A stretch of 64,000 nucleotides of DNA from Chiua virens (taxonomy: Eukaryota; Basidiomycota; Agaricomycetes; Boletales; Boletaceae). The notes beneath the pieces are model-generated. The model was not told the origin of the DNA and did no database searches. It saw nothing but the letters and a program-made list of their open reading frames with translations. This document shows, piece after piece, positions 45,640 to 54,891 of this stretch; positions within the stretch are counted from its first letter, which is position 1, and each line of letters opens with the position of its first letter. The stretch lies in contig JAHNUO010000004.1 of assembly GCA_019787685.1 (NCBI GenBank), positions 620,001-684,000 of the forward strand. The letters are read 5' to 3'. The position numbers were made by a program, and so were the translations under genes.

Positions 45640-46333
45640 CTCCAACCCCCAACTCCATGTATTATGAAGGAGCGTTACCTTCTACTGCACAACAAGGAGT
45701 ATATTCAGAACCAACGCATCCAGTCTTTTTGACACTCTGGACCTCATGAACTTCAGTTCATGTCGTCACCTCCCTTCTTCTTTTTACCCTGAGAGAGTTT
45801 GAGGACATGATTCTTCACCTCGATACTCCCTACCCCTCCACTTCTCCACTCTGTTTACCCCGAGCCTCAACTCCGTTTACCCTGACTCTCATCCCTGTTA
45901 CCCCGACCTCCTCATAACTCCTCCAACCTTATCCTATGATCACTCTGACAGCACTCTGTGCACCTCTGTTGGGTCCCCCTGTTCTCTTGATTCTTGGATA
46001 CCACTGATCTGCTCGCTAACACTCCGTTGAGTGACGAGTTATGGACAGTAACTTTTTTCTGTTCACCTGAACATGGATGCCAACACATATGAGCTCGACT
46101 CTGCGCCTTTGGGTGTTCCCTCTGGCAACTCTGGCTACTACTCCGATCCTCTAGGTTACTCCGGTCATCCCTCCTTGCTCAACATTGAAAACACCATGGA
46201 ACCTCAGCGATGTATACCGTTCTTTCCTGGATTACTTTGAAAGGCACTCACTCATCCTTCCTCCTTTGTACCCCAAACTCCCTCTGTCCACCTCCACTGC
46301 TAGACACTGGGACGTCTAGCCTAAGAGGGGGAT
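45640..46333 (+). pseudogene. protease remnant and pol-deletion junction of Gypsy-4
   Basis: Short protease traces in one frame (PVLLILGYH near 45970-46000, then ELWTVTFFCSPEHG near 46030-46075) correspond to LVLGHNWL and the segment after it in Gypsy-1. About 250 bp of unassigned sequence follow (YSDPLGYSGHPSLLNIEN) up to GCCTAAGAGGGGGATA at 46318-46333, nearly identical to the polypurine tract before the 3' LTR. All of RT, RNase H and integrase is missing. Confidence 0.65.
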
Positions 46334-46433
46334 ATGGACCTCCCGTTCCCCACACTTCCATCTCCGCTCACACCGTTTTCCTCTGAGAATTGTATCTTTG
46401 TTGCTTTTTGCAACTTCATAAGTACATTCTATC

Positions 46434-47380
46434 CTACTCTACTTCTCCCTCCGCATCCGCTGAGTCACCCATCTCCACCTCCATGCCCATCTCCACGAGC
46501 TCCTTTTCGCCCACCTCTACATCAACATCCTCATCATCCAACTCCTCTGACTTTGCCCCATACACCTCCTCCACCTTCAGCTCCATGAGCCTTGATAACA
46601 GAGCATTCTGGTAATCCAGATGCCTGTTTTGTGACCTCATTGCCACTTGAAGATCCCTGACAGCCTCTGTCATCTGCTTCACAACTCCTGCCCACGACTC
46701 CACCGCCTGCACAAACATCTCCAGGAGAGACAAGACCTGAGCCCCACTCGGACCAGCAGACAATGACTCGGTCCTCGCCTTCTTCTTCGACTTCAGCACC
46801 TCCTCCGAATCCTCCACCTATTTCCTCCGGCGCACCCTCTTCTCCGTCACCTCCTCTCCAGGCCTCTCGCACTTCACCTTGGCGTCTCGACAAGGCTCGC
46901 AAGCCATCGACTTCCTCCCCACGCCCAGCACGCACTCCAGGCCTCGGTCCTTGCACCTAGTGCATGCCTCCCACTCTGACCCCCGCGCCTTCTCCTTCTC
47001 CTTGCCCTTCTCCTTGGGAGCACTCTGCTCCGCACGGACCTCCTTGGCCTAGTAACTCCATCAGCTCCGGAAGCCAGACATTGTGAACCACTTACCCTTT
47101 TCTTGGCCTCCTTGACCTCTCACGCCTCGTGCTCCTCCGCTTTCCTCCGCTCCTCCACAGCCCTCCTTGCTTTCTCTGCCTCCTCTGCCTTGCGCCTCGC
47201 CTCTTCAGCCTTGTGCGCCTCCTCAGCTTCCTCCGTCTTCCTCCACTCCTCTGCTTCCCTCCAAACCTTCATCCATCATCGCCACTCCGTCGCCTTCATG
47301 TCGAACAGCTCATCACTGTCATCGTCACACTCCTTGAGACGCGCATCATCCCACTCCTTGATGTTGCTGATATTGGACAT
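46434..47380 (-). pseudogene. antisense spliced ORF of Gypsy-4: coiled-coil, Zn2Cys6-like protein
   Basis: Exon 1 is 47096-47380 (ATG present; starts MSNISNIKEWDDARLKE), intron 47049-47095 (47 nt, GTAAGT...CTAG), exon 2 is 46434-47048, stop TAG. Domain order equals that of the gene in Gypsy-1R: charged Ala/Glu/Lys/Arg helix, cluster CTRC-x6-C-x10-CEPC-x6-C, basic patch, then a helical, acidic C-terminus (VESWAGVVKQMTEAVRDLQ). Intron position and phase are identical to the Gypsy-1R gene. Three in-frame stops (two TGA from CGA, one TAG from CAG) break it. The C-terminal half (46434-46817) is open. Role unknown; a regulator of the element or of host genes are both possible. Confidence 0.85.
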
Positions 47381-47433
47381 GGTTGGAATTAATGGTTAAG
47401 GAATGAAACAGCCATCCGCCAGGACTTATATAC

Positions 47434-48159
47434 TGTTACGATAGTTCCGGGTAGGACCTAGTGTAGCCGCAAAAGCACCAAGTACCAAGTGGCTGCGATA
47501 ACTCAAACAACCACCACTTGATACGTGGTGTGCTGAAGAGTTGAACGAGGGTTTCTGGTCAGCGGGTTGCTACCAGAGAGACGAGTGAAAACTCAGGTGT
47601 TGCTGAGAGTTGTCCTTTTGGGAATCTATACCTGAGGGACGGTCGAGGGTCGAGGGTTGACTACGATGAGTCCGAGTTGTTCAAGTAGGACTAGGAGTAG
47701 TCCAGTCGAGTGGTCACAGGCGCTGTGGCGAGTGGAGCAGAGATACTCAGCTAGATTGCGGAGATCAAGACTAGAGTACAGGAGTATCACTGCGAGGTTT
47801 TTATACTACGAGAACTGCGCACAGACCAAGTAACTAAAAGGGGGGGGCCAGAAGAGCGGAAGGGCGGAAGGGCCAAAAGGAGTGCGCAGTAATCAAAAAG
47901 GGAATCGTACGATGCGAAGGCAGTGGACGATGACGAAGACAAAATGACAAATGCGAAGCCATCGGATGATGACGAGAATAGAATGAGTAAGTACGATGCC
48001 ATCGGATGATGACGAGAAAAGAAGAACGTAAGCATCCGGGTGAAGCCGGTGCGGAGTTACAAGAGTAAAAGAGAACGAGTACAGATGAACGTATGAGGAT
48101 ACCTGAGTATCGAGTAAAGTGAAGAAGTACAAGTGAAACAAAAGAAAGAAATTGTAACA
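47434..48159 (-). repeat. solo LTR, family L2, 726 bp, inside Gypsy-4
   Basis: Starts TGTTACGATAG and ends TTGTAACA; target duplication TATAC (47429-47433, 48160-48164) is perfect. CpG-rich and little decayed, so one of the youngest insertions. Contains the self-priming stretch at 47762-47774. Confidence 0.96.
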
Positions 48160-48301
48160 TATACACAGCACGTCACCCACACTCCAAATTCAAACTCTGC
48201 ACATCCGTCACCTCCACTCACACTTTGTTTGCACTGTGACTCCACTTGACTATTGTTCCTCACTAAAGGCCTTCAAGGGTTCAGGCCTAAAAGGGGGATA
48301 C

Positions 48302-48855
48302 TGTCATATACCACTCCATTCTCCATTCCTCTGGATATAACTCCATTTCTCTTAGACAATAACTCCAGGTCAATCACCCTCAGGACGCAACTCTGTGATC
48401 CTGGACCTCCGTTATGTATATATGTTTTCTCTTTTATTTTAGTACATAACCTGTGTCTCGCTTACAAGCACAGCTCCAGCTTTCTCAGTACCTGATTACC
48501 TCCGGCTATGTAGTTTCCCGATCTTCTGTCTTACTCAGTTCTTACCAACTCCATTACTAATCTCCATTTCACTCTGAGTATATAAACTGTAGTACCCCAA
48601 CTGTGTACCCTTAGTCTGAATATTAGTTTATGTGTACAACTCACTCCAAACACTCCATAAGACCTTGACGGTCTTTACTCCGCTCGACTCCACTTCATGT
48701 GTTGAGTCATACATCTATCTCCGTTCTCTGCACGTCCGAAATATAGGGACAGACTGTGACAAGGGCACACCACATACAGTGAAGCCAAGTCCCGTCCAAC
48801 ACTACAACTCCGGAGATCCGGAGTTGGCTACCTCCAAGTCACACGGTCCCTAACA
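48302..48855 (+). repeat. 3' LTR of Gypsy-4 (family L4, 554 bp)
   Basis: Full-length copy of the L4 LTR, TGTCATATACC...CCCTAACA, preceded by polypurine tract GCCTAAAAGGGGGATAC. Confidence 0.95.
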
Positions 48856-49350
48856 GTGCTGCATTCAAGTCTTATATACTAAAAGTACATTGGAGTTCTA
48901 ATCTGAGTACAAACTATATAGATAAGTATAAAGTGTCCTATTGGAGGATAAGATGTAAATACATGAGGAACACATGAGGTTACACAGGTATCTGGCGGTG
49001 ATGCATGAGGTATGAGCATAGTGTATGAGTCATAGATAAGGCAATGAGAAGACAATGCTGTAACAATGTGCTATATGCATGTTATATGATAAGCACTGTA
49101 ATGTGAGTCATGATAAATCATAAATAAGAGATAATGTGTAATAACACATGTCTATGTAATGGTGAATCATAGTGAGTCATAATGTGGCAGCCAATAGGGT
49201 ATGATCCTGTGGACAGCCTTGACGTGAGGCAAAGTATGCTGTAATAGATAATGGAAAGAGTTGAGGGAGAGCAAAAGCTTGATGAGTGAAATTGTGATTA
49301 TAACAGTACTCATTGTATCAGTTTTGTTGCTGGTATAAGGACATCACAAA

Positions 49351-50365
49351 TTAGTATGAAGTGTATCCTCCTTTGGCCTTGATGACCTCCTGAACTCTTC
49401 TAGGCATGCTCTCAATCAATCTCTGACACTCCTCCACCCCAATCTTATACCATTTCACTTTAATCCTCTCCCAAAGTTCCAATATCCCCTTAGCTGGCTC
49501 AGAATACTCTGCTAGTCTTTTTTTGAGGAGAAACTATAGATTTCCTATGGGATTAAGGTCTGGAGACTGAGCAGGCCATACCATGATCTCAAATCCATGG
49601 TCATCAAACCACTCCCTAGCCTTTCTACTAGTGTGCTTGGGGTCATTATCCTGCTGGAAGATAATGTCTTCTGGGGAAAATCCATAATCCACCAGAGTTT
49701 ATTGGAGTTCATCCTCCAAAATCTGCACAGAGATCAGCATCCATCTTACCATCAATCTTGCAAGCCACTCCAACACCTTCCCAGGTCATACAGCCCCATA
49801 GCATCACTGATCCTTCCTTAAACTTAACTATTCTCTTCACAATCCTGTCACTAAGACTCTCTCCTGCCCTTTTCCATGCCCATTTCCTGCCATCTGACCC
49901 AATGCAATTAATTTTGGTCTCATCTGACCATATAACTCACTTCCAGTCCTCAACAGTCCAATGCTAATAGCTTAGAGCAAAATCCATCCTTGCTCTCCTA
50001 TGATGCTGGGCAAGAAAAGGGCATTTTTGCTTCACTACAGCCTTCATACTAGCTTTCTTCAAGTGGTGGCAAATGGTCTGGGGGGAGATGGAATGGTTCT
50101 TTGCTTCTTGAAGTGTTTTGGTCACCTGAACTGCATTCTCAGCCTTCCTAGATCCAATAAGATAAATAGTATAATGTATATTAGTAGGAGAAATAATGGA
50201 AGGACGACCACCACAGGCTTTGGGTAGGTTGGGAAGATGTTTGGACCTGAGTCTACTAATAGTAGATTGGTTGAGACCAGTAGATTGAGCAATTTGATGT
50301 GTTGATTGTCCCAATTCCAAGAGAGAGATAATATGATGAGTTTAGTCAACTAAGAGAGATTTTAT
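49351..50365 (-). pseudogene. Tc1/mariner transposase of Tc1-c
   Basis: Collinear with the intact Tc1-b protein. The start ATG is ATA; the N-terminal half is open at 49964-50320 (LGQSTHQIAQSTGLNQSTISRL), followed by catalytic-core fragments with stops and at least one indel. Ends GGYTSY-stop at 49351 like its relatives. Confidence 0.88.
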
Positions 50366-50709
50366 GATGGTGGTTGTGGACAAAGTGATAGTGTGTGTGT
50401 TTGTTTGTATCATGTTGAACTTATTGCGTGTCACATGATCCATTGCTTATGTAATATCCACTTGCAATATGCATTTTGATATTTTAGAGTGTCAGCAACA
50501 AAACTGATGCAATGAGTACCTTACACCAATTTCGAAATATTTCCTGATATAGTGATAATTACATAATAAACCCATATACCATTTGCAAGCCCTTGATCAG
50601 GGCTTTCCAATGGTACCCATGTTAGGGGGTCTAGCATCAACAGGGCTCTCAATATTCATGCTTCAATCAAAATGCTACAAACATTGCATTAGTTTTGTTG
50701 CTCACTGTA

Positions 50710-51690
50710 GTGCAGTTGGAATCCTAACTTGAAAATCTATCAGAAACTCTGTTGAGAGTAAGAGGATGCAGAAGTGCCACTTGATGACCAAGAAATATAC
50801 TCAACAACATTTCTTGCAGATACATGCTGTAGGTTAAACAACTCTTCCCTGTTTGTTAGGCTAGACAAAAAGATCAGCAGGTTAAGTTAGTATAAGGGAC
50901 TAGGGGCAAGAAGAAACTTTTCCTCCCTCATCTCCACATCACTTGTGATCACATCCTCAAATATGCAAGCATCATTTGCAGAGCCTTCCCAGCCCAGGAG
51001 CATATAAGTAAAGTTGAGGTAAAAGTCATAGACAAATAGACCACTTTGCAAGAGGAATCCTTTGCAATTGTGAAATTCTGAATGAGAATGGGAGGGTGGC
51101 CTGACAGTGAGATGGCTACCATCAATTGTGTCAATCACACTGTGAAAGAAGAGGAAAAACTTGGGATTGTGATAGATCATTTATGGGGTAGTGTTACCTG
51201 ATGAAATATGATGTATGTGGTGTAAAATCGAGGGAAAGAGAGCATGTCAACAATTCATTTAAAATACCTGGAATTGGATCAGGCTTGGATCTCAAAGAGA
51301 GACTAACTTGAACAAAAAACATACTTTATTATGGAATCATTCACATGTTGGAACCACTTAGCAACATGACAAACTGTAAGGCCAGTAGCAAAGTATAGAG
51401 TGATAGCTGTCTGTTCTTCTAGTGTGATATGTCTTGAATCACAAAGCCCAAGTGCACATAGTTCTGAGACTAGCTGGAGAAAAAAGTCCTTGTCTACCCC
51501 AAGCTTACAACACATGTGCTTAGAATGGCCAGTGAGGAGCTTGTTGACCCAAGCACACCCAGTGAGGGCCAATGTGTGATAAGAGATTGAATTCATACAG
51601 GGTAAAGGAGTAGCTGCAACTGAAGGGTCTCTACAATGTTCAGGATATTGAGTGTGATTGCTCTGTGAGCTTCAATAGCTTCAAGCAGCA
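50710..51690 (-). pseudogene. PIF/Harbinger transposase, N-terminal and core part
   Basis: N-terminus near 51690 (LLEAIEAHRAITLNI), then 51303-51596 with NKLLTGHSKHMCCKLGVDKD and HITLEEQTAITLYFATGL, the HTH-like region. A likely intron lies at about 51248-51300; the next exon reads FPRFYTTYIIFHQ. The core (50887-51180) has HSVIDTIDGSHL, carrying the first catalytic aspartate, and MLLGWEGSANDACIFEDV, with the second. A segment is then missing before NREELFNLQHVSARNVVE. Harbinger transposases cut DNA at TIRs together with a Myb-like partner; no partner gene is seen. Stops and indels make it inactive. Confidence 0.88.
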
Positions 51691-51785
51691 TGTATACTAG
51701 GCTGACACCATACTAATCTCCAGTCATGCAGCAGATCTTAGGTAATCTACTCAAGCTCCAACTCAACTGACAGCCACATCCAAAG

Positions 51786-52363
51786 TGTTAAGTCATGTTC
51801 TACTCCAGGTGTGAACTCCAGAACTCCAGAGTTATCTTGTTGGAAGGACTTGGCTTCACCATATGTGGTATGCCCTTGCCAAGAGTCTGTCTGTATTTCA
51901 GGGAACAAAGGTCAAAGGTTGGAGGTAGGACTTAACACTGAAGTGAAGTCAAGCAAATACTAAGACCATCAAGGTCTTATGGAGTTTGGATGGAATAGAA
52001 GATAAAACTAATATTCAGACTAAGGATACAGAGTCAGAGTACTATAGTTTATATACTCGGAGGAGAATAGAGATTAGTAACAGAGTTAGTAAGAAACTGA
52101 GTAAGAGGGAAATCAGGAAAGTATGTAACCAGAGTGAAGTCAGGTATGTACAGAGGCCAGAGCTATGCTGTTAAGCGAGACACAGAATATTACAAATGTA
52201 ACACTAGTACAAAAAGAGACAAGAGGAATTGAATGAATGAGAAGGTTCTAAGTAAGAAGTCCAGAGATCAGGAGTTGTGTCCAGAGAGAGATCATACTGG
52301 AGTTGTGAAGGAGTTAACCTGGAGATCTCAGAGTTGAACTGATGAAAGATATGGAATATGACA
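51786..52363 (-). repeat. decayed solo LTR, family L1, 578 bp
   Basis: Aligns end to end with the 569-bp LTRs of Gypsy-1; target duplication CAAAG (51781-51785, 52364-52368) is still perfect. Most CpG sites are now TpG/CpA, for instance CCGG to CCAG, showing much greater age than 27539-28107. Confidence 0.93.
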
Positions 52364-52840
52364 CAAAGCCACCAAACAAACTTGTGCAACTAGTCATTCA
52401 AAATCATGGGAGATATTTTTTCCCATTCAGGCCCTAAAGTGTATTGTTTGCATCTATATATGTGGTAAATGCTATGTATAAGATAAGAGTTGATTATGCT
52501 ATTGGTAGAATGTCATTATGAGTCATAATAAGTAAAGGTGAGTTATTAAGAATAGAAATGAGTCAGAGATAAGGCACCACCTTAGGAATAAGGAAGTCAT
52601 GAGGTATATGTATAGCCATTTATAGCCTTGGAATGGAAAATAGATAATAATAGATATATGAAGACATGTGGAAAACATGAGGTGTAACCTGTACACATGA
52701 GGTAAAGGTAAGGCAATGCATGTTGCATTAGTGAGGTGTAGAAGGCAATGATAATAATGATAGCATGATAACATGAAGAAATAACATGACATCTTGTGAC
52801 AAGCATGATTGTCAAGATAGTGTTTGTAACAAGTTCTGGT
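52364..52840. other. AT-rich stretch without a gene
   Basis: No coding potential seen. Recurrent words such as GAGTCATAATAAG and GAGGTATATG recall the L3 LTR family, but I could not align it along its length. Confidence 0.4.
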
Positions 52841-53585
52841 TAGTGTTCCTAGGTTAGGTTGCAGGAATGCCAAAAAAAACTGAAACCAGACTGAACTGAA
52901 CTGATTAGAACTGGTTTTGAACAGTCTGGTTGCTAGAGAACAAACAGTTGTAGTCTTAAGAGTTTTCAAAAATCAAAAACCACAAGAAAATTGGTTGCAA
53001 CCACTTGAAACCAATTCCTGATATTAACCCCTGATAGGGGTGATGATCTCCCATTTTACCTAATTTTTCTGGAATTTTAATTTGTTTCAAATTTTTATGA
53101 CCCTATTTACTTTTTAGATCAAGATAAATGACATGTTATGCAACAATGCTCATATCTTCCCTGTTCCTGGGTCAATCTTCATGGTCTATGGGTCAATAGC
53201 CAGTATTTAGTCAGCACTATATTTGTCCCCACTATGAGTAAGCCTGAATCCCACAGTATCACATGGTTGCACTGATATAGATAAAGATAACAGATTTATG
53301 ACATACCATTTTAAAACACTGTGATCTTGACCAAATCTGGGTCAATTACCTTCACCATTTGGTCTGTCACTAGCCAGGAATGTACTCTACATTCCATACA
53401 CCAATTAGTAAATGTAATTCACATGTTGGCACCATGCACATCCAAAACTGATTTGAACTGGTTTTTAGCATTTTCAGTCTGGTCTTTTTGCTCCAGGGAC
53501 TCACTAAAACTGGTTTCAGTTTTGGTTGTCCCAAAAATAGCAAAAAAAAAACTGGACCAGACTAAACATCATGATAGGAACACTA
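52841..53585. mobile_element. hAT-like MITE, 745 bp
   Basis: Ends TAGTGTTCCT and AGGAACACTA are perfect inverted repeats flanked by a perfect 8-bp duplication GTTCTGGT (52833-52840, 53586-53593). Interior has many ACTGGACC/AACTGGTT-like words in inverted arrangement and shares a core with the element at 4300-4887 in opposite orientation (TTTTTCTGGAATTTTAATTTG region). Non-coding. TIR shape and 8-bp duplication are those of the hAT superfamily. Confidence 0.85.
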
Positions 53586-53739
53586 GTTCTGGTTCAGTTG
53601 TCCCAAAAAAGGCTAAATAACTAAACTGGACTCTCATTCACTAGCAGGAAGGACTCCAAGCCATAATAAAACTGAATGATTGATGTGTTCTATTATGTAA
53701 AGAGATCAAGAAGCCAAGTTCCAACTGGGCCTGAACAAT

Positions 53740-54440
53740 ACTAGACACTGCACCAGGCTCCAGCACTGTGACCTATGATAGCCCACTGAGGAAGGTCCCT
53801 GACTGGCCATCCCTAGCCAGCAGCACTCTAGAACAGACACATGGTCACATACCTATCTAGAAAAATCTGTGCAACTTATTTCTAGCTAGGGTAATCTTTC
53901 TAGCTGACACTGTTGAAATCTGGTATTTCATTCATAATTCATTACCAGATAATATAAGCAATCTAGACTTATTCTATTGCTGACACTATTCATATTATGT
54001 CACTATCTCTTATCCTCTTATCTCTATTTTCAATTCCTTATCTTTACCATACACTTTTAGCTATCTGGTAAATAAGTACATACAATTCATGTACACTATA
54101 TAGGGAGAGCTTCTCAGTTCTATCTTATCAATAGTATGTAACTCCTAGATCTTATCAGATCTACACTCCACTTCTGCTCTCTATCAAGCCTAGTAAGTCT
54201 TTGACTAGGCTCTATACTTCCTATCCCTAGTCTTTTTAATTGAGGATTATTATCTTTGGTATTACAGAGGCTTTGAGACTAGCACATCTCAAAAAAGTAT
54301 ACCAGCTAGAGAAATATGTCCAGTTCTGAGTGTATCTGCTGTAGAAATAATGTTGCTGTCCATAAGCAGCCAGCTAGGGACCTTCCTGAGTGGCCTGTGG
54401 TGCTATCCAGCACTGTCCACACCTGTCTAATGGAAGGCTA
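53740..54440. repeat. imperfect inverted-repeat (fold-back-like) structure
   Basis: CCACTGAGGAAGGTCCCTG at about 53784 is matched in reverse complement near 54390 (CTAGGGACCTTCCTGAGTGG). The similarity extends imperfectly over arms of roughly 150 bp, with the LTR-like segment 53911-54266 in the centre. Confidence 0.45.
53911..54266 (+). repeat. candidate solo LTR (Ty1/copia-like ends), 356 bp
   Basis: Begins TGTTGAAATC and ends GGTATTACA, has a TATA box (ACTATATAGGG near 54095) and a pyrimidine-rich second half. The flanking 5-mers GACAC and GAGGC match at 3 of 5 positions, so the duplication is doubtful. No second copy is in the window. Confidence 0.45.
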
Positions 54441-54459
54441 GTTTGCTGATGAGTTTATA

Positions 54460-54891
54460 TGTATGTAGCAAGTCTCCACTAGGGTCATATGTATTTCTCT
54501 CACACTTGGCTGTTCCCCCCTTGCCTTGCAGTCTTTCCTAGGCCATTTCAAAAGCAAGACTAGAATTAATTTAAGTGCTCAAATAGGCTCAGACTTAGAA
54601 AGATTGAAACTGGAGCCCCTGGAAGCTTGGCCACAGTCAGGCCAGCATTGCCTAGCACATTACTATGGGCCCAAGGCCAAGTGGCAGCAACTTCATGCTT
54701 CCATACCCTCAATACCTCATGCAGTTTCAAATACATAGCTCAAGCAGCCAGCAATGAAAAAGACATCATGTCCAACAGGTCAATCTGACAACAATAACAA
54801 TCAAGAGCTACCATGTAGTGCCATTTCACAAAATTAATAGCATTAAAACTTCTCCATCACATTTGATTTCCCACTCCCCACACTCTCCCAT
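54460..54891. other. no gene seen; transition from transposons to gene block
   Basis: No convincing frame, repeat or RNA gene. It separates the repeat region from the 3' end of the CobW gene. Confidence 0.5.

Larger units (their letters stand above)
43965..48855 (+). mobile_element. Gypsy-4: pol-less gypsy derivative with antisense gene, 4891 bp
   Basis: LTRs 43965-44350 and 48302-48855, target duplication GTGCT (43960-43964, 48856-48860). Primer site ATATTCAGACT (44353-44363) is complementary to 44276-44286 in the LTR. Inside: gag, a protease fragment, an internal polypurine-like tract (46317-46333), the antisense two-exon gene (46434-47380), a solo L2 LTR, the true polypurine tract (near 48290-48301). 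RT, RNase H and integrase are absent, so it must have been mobilised by proteins made elsewhere, plausibly by Gypsy-1-type elements. Confidence 0.93.
43792..49304 (-). repeat. solo LTR related to family L3, split by Gypsy-4
   Basis: Two arms, 43792-43964 (starts TGTAACAACCTAGAAC) and 48861-49304 (ends GATTATAACA), join to an LTR that aligns in reverse with the 420-bp LTR of Gypsy-3 (shared blocks AACTTTGTTAGAG, GTTCTAATCTGAGTA, GCAGCCAATAGG). Target duplication GTACT is perfect (43787-43791, 49305-49309). Confidence 0.9.
43595..50707 (-). mobile_element. Tc1-c: Tc1/mariner transposon, left terminal repeat split by a retroelement
   Basis: TA at 43593-43594 and 50708-50709. The right repeat (50493-50707) is complete; its mirror is split into 43595-43791 and 49305 onward by insertion of an L3-type LTR. 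Joining restores GAGGTACTCATTG. The TIR is about 215 bp with the tip motif AGCAACAAAACTGATGCAATG repeated at its inner end. The transposase is decayed. Confidence 0.9.
43390..51690 (-). mobile_element. PIF/Harbinger transposon remnant, split by Tc1-c
   Basis: Transposase coding sequence runs from about 51690 down to 50710 and, after the 7.1-kb insertion, from 43592 to about 43390. The codons join as RIPTA|LCVLHNFI across the insertion once one TA is removed, matching the conserved end of Harbinger transposases. Terminal repeats and the 3-bp target duplication of the Harbinger element itself were not found. Confidence 0.85.

Noticed and set aside
46390..46614. Plus-strand Ser/Pro/Thr-rich ORFs in 46334-47400
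   Set aside because: Mirror frames of the Gypsy-4 antisense gene, whose minus-strand reading has conserved cysteines and an intron.
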